Source: Bifidobacterium canis (GTDB taxonomy: Bacteria > Actinomycetota > Actinomycetes > Actinomycetales > Bifidobacteriaceae). Taken from it: 64,000 nt of DNA. The notes under the pieces were generated by a model. It was not told the DNA's origin, searched no databases, and saw only the letters and a program-made list of their open reading frames with translations. The position numbers and the translations under genes were made by a program. Position 1 is the first letter of the stretch. Each line of letters begins with the position of its first letter. This document shows positions 17,798 through 24,981 of the stretch, one piece after another. The DNA lies in the NCBI RefSeq assembly GCF_009727065.1, contig NZ_WNLP01000003.1:1-64000 (forward strand). The letters are read 5' to 3'.

Positions 17798-19015
17798 ATG
17801 ATGAGTGAACCGAACCAGTGGCCGCCATTCGAGAATACCCCGAATGGCGGTTCTGCCAATGGGCAGCAACCAACGCAGCAACAGTTTCAGCAGCCTCAGC
17901 AACCGCCGCAGCAGCAACCGTGGCAAGTGCCGCCACAGATGCCGCAACAGCAGCTGCCGCCGCAAGTCCCACCACAGGTGCCACCACAGTATCCAATGTG
18001 GCAAGTACCGCAGCAGTATCCGTCTCAGTACCCACAGCAGCCTGTGCAATATGGGCGTCCTTCGCTTCTCGAGACGGCTCGCCGTGCCTACTCGCGTCTC
18101 GGCGCAGCGTTCAGCGTGATGCTGGTGGTGTGGAACGTGGTCATGGTGATCTTCTCGGTTGCGATCGGTGGAGTGAACCCCGAGGCTCTTAACTGGGCGT
18201 GGGTGTCGCTACTGCTGTCTGACTTGGCGTTGTATGTGATCGCCATTCCGATCGCCTACGCGATGATGCGCCCTTTGCCGGAACTGCCCACCCGCGAATT
18301 TCGTCTCACTCCGTCAAGGCTTTTCGTCTGGTTCCTGATCAGCATGGCGATCATGTTCATCGGCTCCCTGCTCAGCAACGGGCTGATTGAACTGCTTTCG
18401 GAAGGCAATTCGTCGGAGAACCGCATCGATACTCTTATCGACAACATTCCGCCGTGGTTGAACCTGCTCTCGGTCGCAGTCGTCGGCCCGATCATCGAGG
18501 AATGGCTGTGCCGCAAGCAGATCATTTCGCGCCTGCGTCGCTATGGTGAGAAAACCGCGATTCTGGTGTCTGCGCTGATCTTCGGGCTGATGCACATGAA
18601 TCTCTATCAGTTCTTCTATGCGTTCGGCTTGGGGCTCGTGTTCGGTTACATCTACGTGCGCACGAGCCGTTTGCGCTACACGATCGGCCTACACATGGCA
18701 TTGAACTTCCTGGGCAGCGTGGCCTCGCCGTTCTTCAGTGACTGGCTCAGTACGCAGCACACTGCCACAACTACCGCGGAGAAGCAGATGGAGACGCTGC
18801 TCAACCTCTCTGCGGAACTCTACATGCTGCTGTATCTGATCGCAGTCGTGGCCGGCATGATTCTGCTGATTGTCGAGTGCCGCAAGCTGGAGTTCTACGA
18901 GACGCCCGAGCAGCTACCGAAAGGAACTGCGGAGCGTTGCGCGTTCGGCAACGCGGGCATGATCGTGTTCCTCGTGATCTCCATTGCGCTCACAGTGCTC
19001 GCGCTAATACAATAA
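17798..19015 (+). CDS. CPBP-family intramembrane metalloprotease
   Basis: This 405-residue integral membrane protein starts with a cytoplasmic Q/P-rich tail of about 85 residues resembling the upstream gene's tail. Several membrane spans follow and carry the CPBP (CAAX protease and bacteriocin-processing) motifs: EEWLCR (about residue 231), FGLMH (about 263) and HMALN (about 298). These supply the Glu and His zinc ligands and the Asn of the family. Substrates of bacterial members are mostly unknown; bacteriocin self-immunity and envelope processing are known roles elsewhere. The start at 17798 is one of two adjacent ATGs. A bidirectional terminator follows. Confidence 0.85.
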   Translation: MMSEPNQWPPFENTPNGGSANGQQPTQQQFQQPQQPPQQQPWQVPPQMPQQQLPPQVPPQVPPQYPMWQVPQQYPSQYPQQPVQYGRPSLLETARRAYSRLGAAFSVMLVVWNVVMVIFSVAIGGVNPEALNWAWVSLLLSDLALYVIAIPIAYAMMRPLPELPTREFRLTPSRLFVWFLISMAIMFIGSLLSNGLIELLSEGNSSENRIDTLIDNIPPWLNLLSVAVVGPIIEEWLCRKQIISRLRRYGEKTAILVSALIFGLMHMNLYQFFYAFGLGLVFGYIYVRTSRLRYTIGLHMALNFLGSVASPFFSDWLSTQHTATTTAEKQMETLLNLSAELYMLLYLIAVVAGMILLIVECRKLEFYETPEQLPKGTAERCAFGNAGMIVFLVISIALTVLALIQ

Positions 19016-19044
19016 TATAATTTATATTATTTATATATAATTGC

Positions 19045-19079
19045 GGGTGTTTGATTATCAATACAATAATCAAACACCC
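19045..19079. terminator. Bidirectional terminator
   Basis: The 14-bp perfect stem of 19045-19058 with 19066-19079 (GGGTGTTTGATTAT and its complement) sits in a very AT-rich gap between convergent genes. Confidence 0.85.
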
Positions 19080-19118
19080 AAATTTATAATTTAGATAATA
19101 TATTCAATACTGTGACTG

Positions 19119-19454
19119 TCAGCCGGCGATCGTGTCGTCGGGGGTGAGCACGTTGCCCTCGTCGTCGAAGTTGTTCATCAGATCGCGGTACGGGTCGTAG
19201 TCGGCGGTGAACATCTCTTTGTCGACGAAGTTGTCGAGACGCGTCGCATCGTCATCGGTGCGGTTCAGCCCGCGCAAAGCGTTGTGCAGACGCGTGCGCA
19301 TTTCTTCGCCGGCGTGCGAGAGGTGCTTGACGATATCGGCCTCTTCCTTCGTGAACTTCGAGTGCTTTTTGTCGCCGTGACGAGCCTGGTATGCGTGGTC
19401 GACGACGTGGGCGAGCTGATCGTCGTTCAAGTCTTCTGGTTTTTGTGCGGTCAT
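19119..19454 (-). CDS. Conserved-looking hypothetical protein, 111 residues
   Basis: I do not recognise this soluble, highly charged protein. It is rich in D, E, H and K, has no signal peptide or membrane span, and is predicted mainly helical (EEADIVKHLSHAGEEMRTRL). The ATG at 19454 has AAAGGA about eleven bases upstream. It lies downstream of nagA on the same strand with a 92-base gap, and is convergent to the CPBP protease gene. Codon use resembles that of its neighbours, so I consider it a real gene. Confidence 0.65.
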   Translation of the reverse strand: MTAQKPEDLNDDQLAHVVDHAYQARHGDKKHSKFTKEEADIVKHLSHAGEEMRTRLHNALRGLNRTDDDATRLDNFVDKEMFTADYDPYRDLMNNFDDEGNVLTPDDTIAG

Positions 19455-19546
19455 CGGAATCGGGGTCCTTTCTAGGGTTGTGGTTGTTCGATTATTGGCG
19501 TTCTGCGGGGAAGCGCCGGTGAGCTGAATTGTGTGCGTGAGTTAGG

Positions 19547-20794
19547 TCAGCGCATTTGGCGGCCAGCGCACCACACGTGTTGCACGCTCCAATCATTTGG
19601 GTCGAGCAGCAGCACGTCGGCGGCGTAGCGTGGGGCGATCAAGCCAAGCGGGGCTTTGGTGACGGGGTTCGGCTGGTCGAATCCGAAAGCCTTCGCAGGG
19701 GTGAGCGTCGCCGCTTCCACAGCTGCCGGAGCTTCGAAGCCGAGCTCAAGCACAGCGCGTTGCACGGCACGTTCGAGCACGAGTGTGGAGCCGGCGATCG
19801 CGCCATTGGATACGAGCCGAGCGTGACCGTGCTCCACGTTGACGTCGAGTGCGCCGAGCAGATAGTGCCCATCGGGGCAATCCGTGGCGGCCATGGCATC
19901 GGTGACGAATGCCGTGCGGTGTGGGGCGAAGCCGAAGGAAAGCTCGACCACCGGATTCTGCACGTGGAAGCCGTCGTTGATCAATTCGATCGTGACGCGA
20001 GGGTCTTCAACGGCTGCCGGAATCGGTCCTGGTTTGCGGTGGTGAATGCCGTTCATTGCGTTGAACATGTGTGTCATGAGCGTGGCGCCGGCGTCGAAGG
20101 CGCGACGGGCGGTGTCGTAGTCGGCATCGCAGTGGCCGACCGCGGGGTGCACGCCTGCTTGCGCGAAAGTGCGTATGGCGCTCATGCCATGCTCGAGTTC
20201 AGGCGCGATGGTTATTTGGCGCATGCATCCGTCTGCGGCGTCGAGCAATGTGCTCACCAAGTCGGGCGTCGGGTCTTTCAGGCATTGCGGGTCGTGTGCG
20301 CCTTTGCGCGACAGCGCAAGGAACGGCCCCTCAAGGTGTGCGCCGAGCACGTCGGGCCTCACCTGCATCGCTGCGCGCACGTTGTGCAGGTTCTCGCACA
20401 TCACGTCGATTGGATTGGTGATGAGTGAGAGCACCTGCCGCGTTGTGCCATGCCACATGTGGCCTGCGCGAGCGATTTCAATGCCTTCAGGCCCGTCGTC
20501 GAACGCGCTGCCCCATGCGCCGTGCGCGTGGATGTCGACGTAGCCGGGCACCATGATCGCGCCATTGGCGTCGATCGTGCGCTCGGGCGTGATCTGCGCG
20601 GCGCGCGCCGCAGCTTCGAATTCGTCGTCGCTTGTGCCGGTTGCTGTGATGACGTTGTTCTCAAGAATCACCCATGTGTGTTCCTGAATGCCGTGCGCGT
20701 CGATTCGCCGAGCGTTGCAAATCGCGGTCGGTGCCGCCGGTTCGGTGAGTTTCTGCGCAATGGCATGCGAGATTTCTTGTCTTGTTTGTTCCAT
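19547..20794 (-). CDS. nagA: N-acetylglucosamine-6-phosphate deacetylase
   Basis: This 415-residue amidohydrolase removes acetate from GlcNAc-6-P to give GlcN-6-P. Metal and substrate motifs in order are VDIHAHGAWG, HLEGPFLA, HPAVGHCDAD, THMFNAMNGIHHRKPG and the catalytic Asp in FVTDAMAATD. The ATG at 20794 follows GAGGTG. It is divergent from nanR, and an operator-like palindrome lies 50-64 bases upstream. It supplies the step between NanE and NagB, both encoded further right, so it belongs to the sialic-acid pathway and also serves GlcNAc catabolism. Confidence 0.95.
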   Translation of the reverse strand: MEQTRQEISHAIAQKLTEPAAPTAICNARRIDAHGIQEHTWVILENNVITATGTSDDEFEAAARAAQITPERTIDANGAIMVPGYVDIHAHGAWGSAFDDGPEGIEIARAGHMWHGTTRQVLSLITNPIDVMCENLHNVRAAMQVRPDVLGAHLEGPFLALSRKGAHDPQCLKDPTPDLVSTLLDAADGCMRQITIAPELEHGMSAIRTFAQAGVHPAVGHCDADYDTARRAFDAGATLMTHMFNAMNGIHHRKPGPIPAAVEDPRVTIELINDGFHVQNPVVELSFGFAPHRTAFVTDAMAATDCPDGHYLLGALDVNVEHGHARLVSNGAIAGSTLVLERAVQRAVLELGFEAPAAVEAATLTPAKAFGFDQPNPVTKAPLGLIAPRYAADVLLLDPNDWSVQHVWCAGRQMR

Positions 20795-20843
20795 GATCAC
20801 CTCATTGTGTCAATGTGAAGTCATACTATCACGTTCAGTGGTC

Positions 20844-20858
20844 AGACGTCATATCTCT
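20844..20858. promoter_or_regulatory. NanR-type operator upstream of nagA
   Basis: AGACGTC-A-TATCTCT; read on the nagA strand it is AGAGATA-T-GACGTCT. One half-site fits AGACRTC exactly and the other at five of seven positions. It is 50-64 bases upstream of the nagA start. Confidence 0.5.
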
Positions 20859-21055
20859 CGCAAATATTTCTTCGAAAGCATCGCAACGGGAGTCTCACCG
20901 CGTGTCATAAGAGCGGTGTGAGCGTGTCGTCAGGAAAGCGCCAGTTTCAGTTCGGTGAATAATACCCACGATTTCGTGCACATGCGTGCAACACGCGCAT
21001 AAAATGCAGATTTTGTGTCGTATATTGAAGACAATCGTGATAGTATTGATTTGTC

Positions 21056-21070
21056 AGACATCTGATGAAT
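21056..21070. promoter_or_regulatory. NanR-type operator upstream of nanR
   Basis: AGACATC-T-GATGAAT: the left half is exact and the right half matches at five of seven positions. It lies about 115 bases upstream of nanR, consistent with autoregulation. Confidence 0.55.
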
Positions 21071-21183
21071 TTGAGTTTAGTAGATGCACGGTGGAGACAA
21101 CGTGTTTTGGCAGTGACGTCGAATCACGGGAACTTTTGCAGGCATAAGGGGCATCGGCACATACTTGAAATTTGGAGGGCATG

Positions 21184-21987
21184 ATGAGTGCAGCCATGGG
21201 GAAAATCCCCCAAGAAGACAGCTATACCGCAGATGAGCTCGCCGCTTTAGCGCGATTATCGTTGACGCCGGAGAAGAAGCCGGCGCCGCTGACGACTCGC
21301 AGCCGTTGCGACGAAACGATGGATGCAATCAAATCATATATTCTCAGCGAAAGACTGCAGCCGGGCGATTTGCTGCCGACCGAGACGAAGCTGTGCGAAG
21401 CGGTGGGGGCGTCGCGCTCGTCGGTGCGCGAGGCGATTCGCAAGCTCGAAGCTCTTAACATAGTCGACGTCGAGCATGGTAAAGGCACGTTCGTCGGCTC
21501 GTTGTCGCTCGATCCAATGGTTGAAACACTGGCGTTTCGCTCAATGGTGTCGGTGGGCAAGAATTTCTCTGATCTGCGCGACGTGGTGGAGCTGCGCAGG
21601 TTCCTCGACCTCGGCTGTGCCGACGAAGTGTGCGCGGTGTTCGAGGGAACGCAGCAGCCAGACATCGATGAACTCGTAGACCGCATGGTCGAGCGCGCAG
21701 ACAAAGGCGAGGACTTCCTCGACCTTGACATCTCGTTCCACATGGCTCTGCTCGATCCGCTGCACAACACGGTGGCGAAGCAAATGGTGCACTCGCTGTG
21801 GCTGGTGCACATGGCAGTGCTGCCACAGCTCGGTTTGGCGCCGTCCGAAGAGATGGCGCACACCGCGAAGGCACACCGCCGCATGCTCGACGCGGCGATC
21901 GCCGGCGACGCGGACGCGTACCGCGCCGCCGTGCGCGAGCACTATCGCCCGATCGAATCCATTCTCGACAAGCACATCGAGAAGTAG
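21184..21987 (+). CDS. nanR: GntR/FadR-family regulator of the nan-nag island
   Basis: This 267-residue repressor-type protein has an N-terminal winged helix-turn-helix of the GntR family (about residues 45-105; PTETKLCEAVGASRSSVREA and the wing HGKGTFVG) and a C-terminal helical FCD effector domain with metal-ligand-type residues (DLDISFHMALL, then HRRMLDAAIAGD). It is divergent from nagA and upstream of the nan genes. Five copies of an AGACRTC-N-GAYGTCT palindrome precede island transcription units, the type of site such dimers bind. In bifidobacteria a GntR-type NanR represses this cluster until sialic acid is present. The start is the second of two ATGs (21181, 21184), giving four bases from GGAGGG. 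Confidence 0.88.
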   Translation: MSAAMGKIPQEDSYTADELAALARLSLTPEKKPAPLTTRSRCDETMDAIKSYILSERLQPGDLLPTETKLCEAVGASRSSVREAIRKLEALNIVDVEHGKGTFVGSLSLDPMVETLAFRSMVSVGKNFSDLRDVVELRRFLDLGCADEVCAVFEGTQQPDIDELVDRMVERADKGEDFLDLDISFHMALLDPLHNTVAKQMVHSLWLVHMAVLPQLGLAPSEEMAHTAKAHRRMLDAAIAGDADAYRAAVREHYRPIESILDKHIEK

Positions 21988-22009
21988 CCGCTCATTTTCA
22001 CGGCCGCTA

Positions 22010-22072
22010 TTTGCGACCAATATATATGCCCGTTTGTTCTTGTGCGAACGGGACATATATATTGGTCGCAAA
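22010..22072. terminator. Long hairpin after nanR (GCGACC...GGTCGC type)
   Basis: A 19-bp perfect stem (22010-22028 with 22054-22072, ends TTTGCGACC / GGTCGCAAA, AT-rich middle) continues as CCCGTT/AACGGG around a 12-base loop. It starts 22 bases after the nanR stop and separates it from the next unit. Similar smaller CGACC...GGTCG hairpins occur at 43437 and 60841. Confidence 0.65.
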
Positions 22073-22158
22073 ACGCGTTGTGCAAGAAAAGCTGGCAGCG
22101 CAGAGATCCGAGCAAAAATATAAATCGCAGATAGAGAACTGTGCGACATGCCGAATGT

Positions 22159-22173
22159 AGACATCTGATGTCT
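22159..22173. promoter_or_regulatory. NanR-type operator upstream of the DUF4862 gene
   Basis: AGACATC-T-GATGTCT is a perfect 7-1-7 palindrome 47-61 bases upstream of the start at 22220, immediately followed by an overlapping TCTGATGTATGAT. Confidence 0.75.
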
Positions 22174-22219
22174 GATGTATGATTAACAACTGAGTTGGCA
22201 AATATTTCAAGGAGGAAAT

Positions 22220-23131
22220 ATGAAGCCTGAATTTATTGTCGGCGCGTATGCGTCGTTACCACAAGAACGTGATGATCAACCGGCATATTACGAACTGCTT
22301 GGCAAGCAAGAGTGGATCAGCGGCGCGGAACTGCCGTTCCCCGGAGATCTGGCCACCACCGCGAACCGCGCATGGCTCGCGCACGCGTTGCCCGCGCACT
22401 GGCACAGCAACGTGGTCACCGCAATCCCCGGAACCATGCGCCATGTTGGTGCAGACCCGATGTTCGGCTTGGCGAGCCCAGATAAAACCGGCAGAAAAGC
22501 AGCGCTCACCTTCTTCGAAGATCTGCGCACTGCTGTTGCCGATCTCGCGAAACTGCGCGGTGCACAAGACGTGCGCTTCATCGAAATACACAGTGCGCCG
22601 ACGCGGTATGCCGACGCTGATCGCATGGCTGAGTCGCTACACGAAATGAAGAACTGGGATTGGTCGGGCGCGCAACTGGTGATCGAGCACTGCGATCGCT
22701 ACATCGAAGGACAGCCGCCGGAAAAGGGCTTCCTGCCGCTCGAAGACGAGATTGAACTATGCAGACGCGAAGGCGTTGGGCTGACGCTTAACTGGGGTCG
22801 CTCCGCTGTGGAGGGCCGCAGTGCGCAAACCGCATTCGACCAGGTGAAGCAGGCCACGGCAGCCGACGTGCTCACCGGCATGATGTTCTCCGGTGCTGGC
22901 CCTGACGAGACGCAATACGGCTATTCGTGGATCGACGGCCACTTGCCGATGGCGCCGGACGAACCGACTTCGCTCATGGGGACGAAGGAAGTGCACGAAT
23001 GCGCGCAAGTGGCGCTTGAGCAGGGTTCGCCGCTCTCTTACATCGGAGCGAAGGTGTGCGTGCCGAAAGACGCCACGCTCGATGAACGTCTCGCATTCCT
23101 CACGCACATCCACGAGGCGGTGGTGGCATGA
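22220..23131 (+). CDS. DUF4862 family protein in the sialic-acid operon
   Basis: This 303-residue soluble protein starts MKPEFIVGAYASLPQ and resembles the DUF4862 family, predicted to adopt a sugar-isomerase-like TIM barrel. Acidic and His residues in strand-like contexts (VRFIEIHSAPTR, AQLVIEHCDRY, LTLNWGRSA) are compatible with metal or sugar binding. AAGGAGG precedes the ATG. The stop overlaps the nanK start by four bases (ATGA), so translation is coupled. A perfect operator palindrome lies upstream. No biochemical function is known to me. The position suggests handling of a sialic-acid form or of ManNAc, for example an anomerase or side-chain step; this is inference only. Confidence 0.8.
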   Translation: MKPEFIVGAYASLPQERDDQPAYYELLGKQEWISGAELPFPGDLATTANRAWLAHALPAHWHSNVVTAIPGTMRHVGADPMFGLASPDKTGRKAALTFFEDLRTAVADLAKLRGAQDVRFIEIHSAPTRYADADRMAESLHEMKNWDWSGAQLVIEHCDRYIEGQPPEKGFLPLEDEIELCRREGVGLTLNWGRSAVEGRSAQTAFDQVKQATAADVLTGMMFSGAGPDETQYGYSWIDGHLPMAPDEPTSLMGTKEVHECAQVALEQGSPLSYIGAKVCVPKDATLDERLAFLTHIHEAVVA

Positions 23132-24081
23132 GCGGCATACTCGCCTTCGACATCGGAGGTACGAAAATCGCCTCCGGCGTCGTGCAGCTGCCGAGTGACG
23201 ACAGCGGCAGGCCGAAGATCACGCTTCAAGACGAGATTCCCACCCGCCCGTCCGAGGGCGGTGACAAGGTTCGTGAGCGATTGATCTGTTTTGCGGCTTC
23301 GCAGCTTGAGTCGGCAAGACTTGACGGTCTGGAGATCGAAGGCATCGGCATCGCAGCCGCAGGCGTGCCCGACAGCGCGACCGGCGAGATCATTTCGGCA
23401 ACCGACATTCTTCCCGGTTGGCGCGGTCAGCAGCTTTATGCGGCATTCGCGGAAATAACCGACCTGCCCGTTTACATGGTCGGCGATGTGATTGCGCACG
23501 GCATCGGCGAAGCGCATTACGGCGCTGGCCGCGGCTCGCGTAAGCTTCTGTCGATCGGCGTGGGCACTGGCATCGGTGGGGCGATCATCATTGACGGCGA
23601 TCCCTACCTCGGCGCGCATGGCGTGGCCGGTCACGCCGGCCACATGACCTCTCCGCTCGGCCAGGGATTCCTGTGCTCCTGCGGAAGCGCCGAAGGGCAC
23701 ATTGAACCGGTCGCCTCCGGTCAAGGTCTCGCGAACCTCTACAACAGGCGTACAGGCCGCCAACTGGTGAGCAGTGGCGCGCAAGTGGCGCAACTTGCCC
23801 AGGAAGGTGACAAGCTCGCCACGAGCACGCTTTCCGACAGCGCCGAAGCACTTGGTGCATGCATTGGTGGCATGGCTAATCTGATCGACCCAGACGGCAT
23901 CGTGATCTCCGGTTCCGTCACCAAAGCCGGACCGGTGTGGTGGAACGCATTGCAGAAGGGATTCTCGCATTCAGCCCTGCCGCTGCTCTCGCGCATACTG
24001 CTCGTCGACGGCAACCTTGGCGGTCAGGCACCGTTGATCGGTGCAGCCGTCGCCGCGCACAGGCACATTGCCCACCAATAA
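23128..24081 (+). CDS. nanK: ROK-family kinase, probable N-acetylmannosamine kinase
   Basis: This 317-residue ROK protein starts with the phosphate-binding motif FDIGGTKIASGVV and has the catalytic Asp region YMVGDVIAHGIGEAHYGAG and GVGTGIGGAII. The zinc-binding block reads GHMTSPLGQGFLCSCGS followed by AEGHIE: two Cys and the His are kept, but the third family Cys (GC-E) is His here. It overlaps the DUF4862 gene by four bases. Next to nanE it most likely phosphorylates ManNAc to ManNAc-6-P. Other ROK sugar kinases, such as GlcNAc or glucose kinase, are the alternative. Confidence 0.85.
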   Translation: MSGILAFDIGGTKIASGVVQLPSDDSGRPKITLQDEIPTRPSEGGDKVRERLICFAASQLESARLDGLEIEGIGIAAAGVPDSATGEIISATDILPGWRGQQLYAAFAEITDLPVYMVGDVIAHGIGEAHYGAGRGSRKLLSIGVGTGIGGAIIIDGDPYLGAHGVAGHAGHMTSPLGQGFLCSCGSAEGHIEPVASGQGLANLYNRRTGRQLVSSGAQVAQLAQEGDKLATSTLSDSAEALGACIGGMANLIDPDGIVISGSVTKAGPVWWNALQKGFSHSALPLLSRILLVDGNLGGQAPLIGAAVAAHRHIAHQ

Positions 24082-24112
24082 TGCACAGAATATATAAATT
24101 TAAAAATAAATA

Positions 24113-24128
24113 TGCGCAACGTTGCGCA
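24113..24128. promoter_or_regulatory. 16-bp perfect palindrome before nanE
   Basis: TGCGCAACGTTGCGCA sits in the 59-base gap between nanK and nanE, just upstream of the nanE ribosome binding site AAGGAC. It differs from the NanR-type sites and looks like a LacI-type or other dimer site, or a hairpin controlling nanE translation. Confidence 0.5.
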
Positions 24129-24140
24129 GAAGGACACACA

Positions 24141-24814
24141 ATGAATCCAGCAATCGAAAAATCAAGGGCGGACTTGTGGTGAGCTGCCAAGCATACCCCG
24201 GCGAGCCACTGCGCCACCCGGAAACCATGGCGCAAATGGCACAGGCCGCAGTGCAAGGCGGCGCAGTGGGCATTCGTTGCCAAGGACTCTCCGACATTTC
24301 GGCGATCAAGGGGCAGGTTGATGTGCCGGTGATTGGCATTTGGAAAGATGGTTCCGAAGGCGTGTATATCACACCAACGCTGCGCCATGCACGCTGCTGT
24401 GCCGCGGCGGGCGCCGACATCATCGCGCTCGATGCCACCGGCAGGCCGCGCCCAGACGGTCGCAGCTACGCGGAAACCGTGCACGCGTTGCATGACGAAG
24501 GCATCACCGTGATGGCGGATTGCGGCAGCTTCGCAGATGCGGAACGTGCTGTTGAAGCCGGCTCAGACATCATCTCCACCACGCTGGCAGGCTACACCGG
24601 CGAGCGCGAGAAAACCGACGGTCCGGATTTCGAACTGCTTGGCGAGATGATCAAGGCGTTCCCGGACGTGCCGGTGCTGTGCGAAGGGCGTATTCACACG
24701 CCTGAGCAGTTGCATCAGGTGATGGAGGCCGGCGCGTGGGCTGCCGTCGTTGGTACGGCCATCACGCACCCGACGTCGATCACCAGCTGGTTCGTCGCGC
24801 GCCTGAACAAGTGA
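24141..24814 (+). CDS. nanE: N-acetylmannosamine-6-phosphate 2-epimerase (5' frameshift)
   Basis: This enzyme, about 224 residues after repair, is a TIM-barrel that converts ManNAc-6-P to GlcNAc-6-P. Family blocks are GLVVSCQAYPGEPLR, GAVGIRCQG, VPVIGIWK, ADIIALDAT, MADCGSF and ISTTLAGYTG. The ATG at 24141 has AAGGAC upstream, but its frame ends after 13 codons. Adding one A to the A5 run at 24157-24161 yields MNPAIEKIKGGLVVSC and joins the main frame. As written, no good start exists for the main frame. The product feeds NagA. The gene is followed by a terminator. Confidence 0.92.
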
Positions 24815-24854
24815 GCCAAGTGGTATTTCTTCTTTTCCTCTCCTCCTAACTAAC

Positions 24855-24903
24855 CCGGTTGTGGCCCATGCGTCTTTGTGATGCGTGAGCCACAACCGGT
24901 TTT
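24855..24903 (+). terminator. Terminator of nanE
   Basis: CCGGTTGTGGC (24855-24865) pairs with GCCACAACCGG (24889-24899), followed by TTTT. It closes the DUF4862-nanK-nanE unit. Confidence 0.8.
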
Positions 24904-24981
24904 ACTGCAACGCTGGATGAAGATTGTGCATGCCGAGATAACACAAGAAACTGTGAACAATTGTGGGAGATTGCTGCAAAT

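Larger units (their letters stand above)
20795..21183. other. Divergent control region nagA / nanR
   Basis: These 389 bases hold no gene. They contain two operator-like sites (20844-20858 facing nagA and 21056-21070 facing nanR) and GGAGGG at 21174-21179, the nanR ribosome binding site. Confidence 0.6.
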
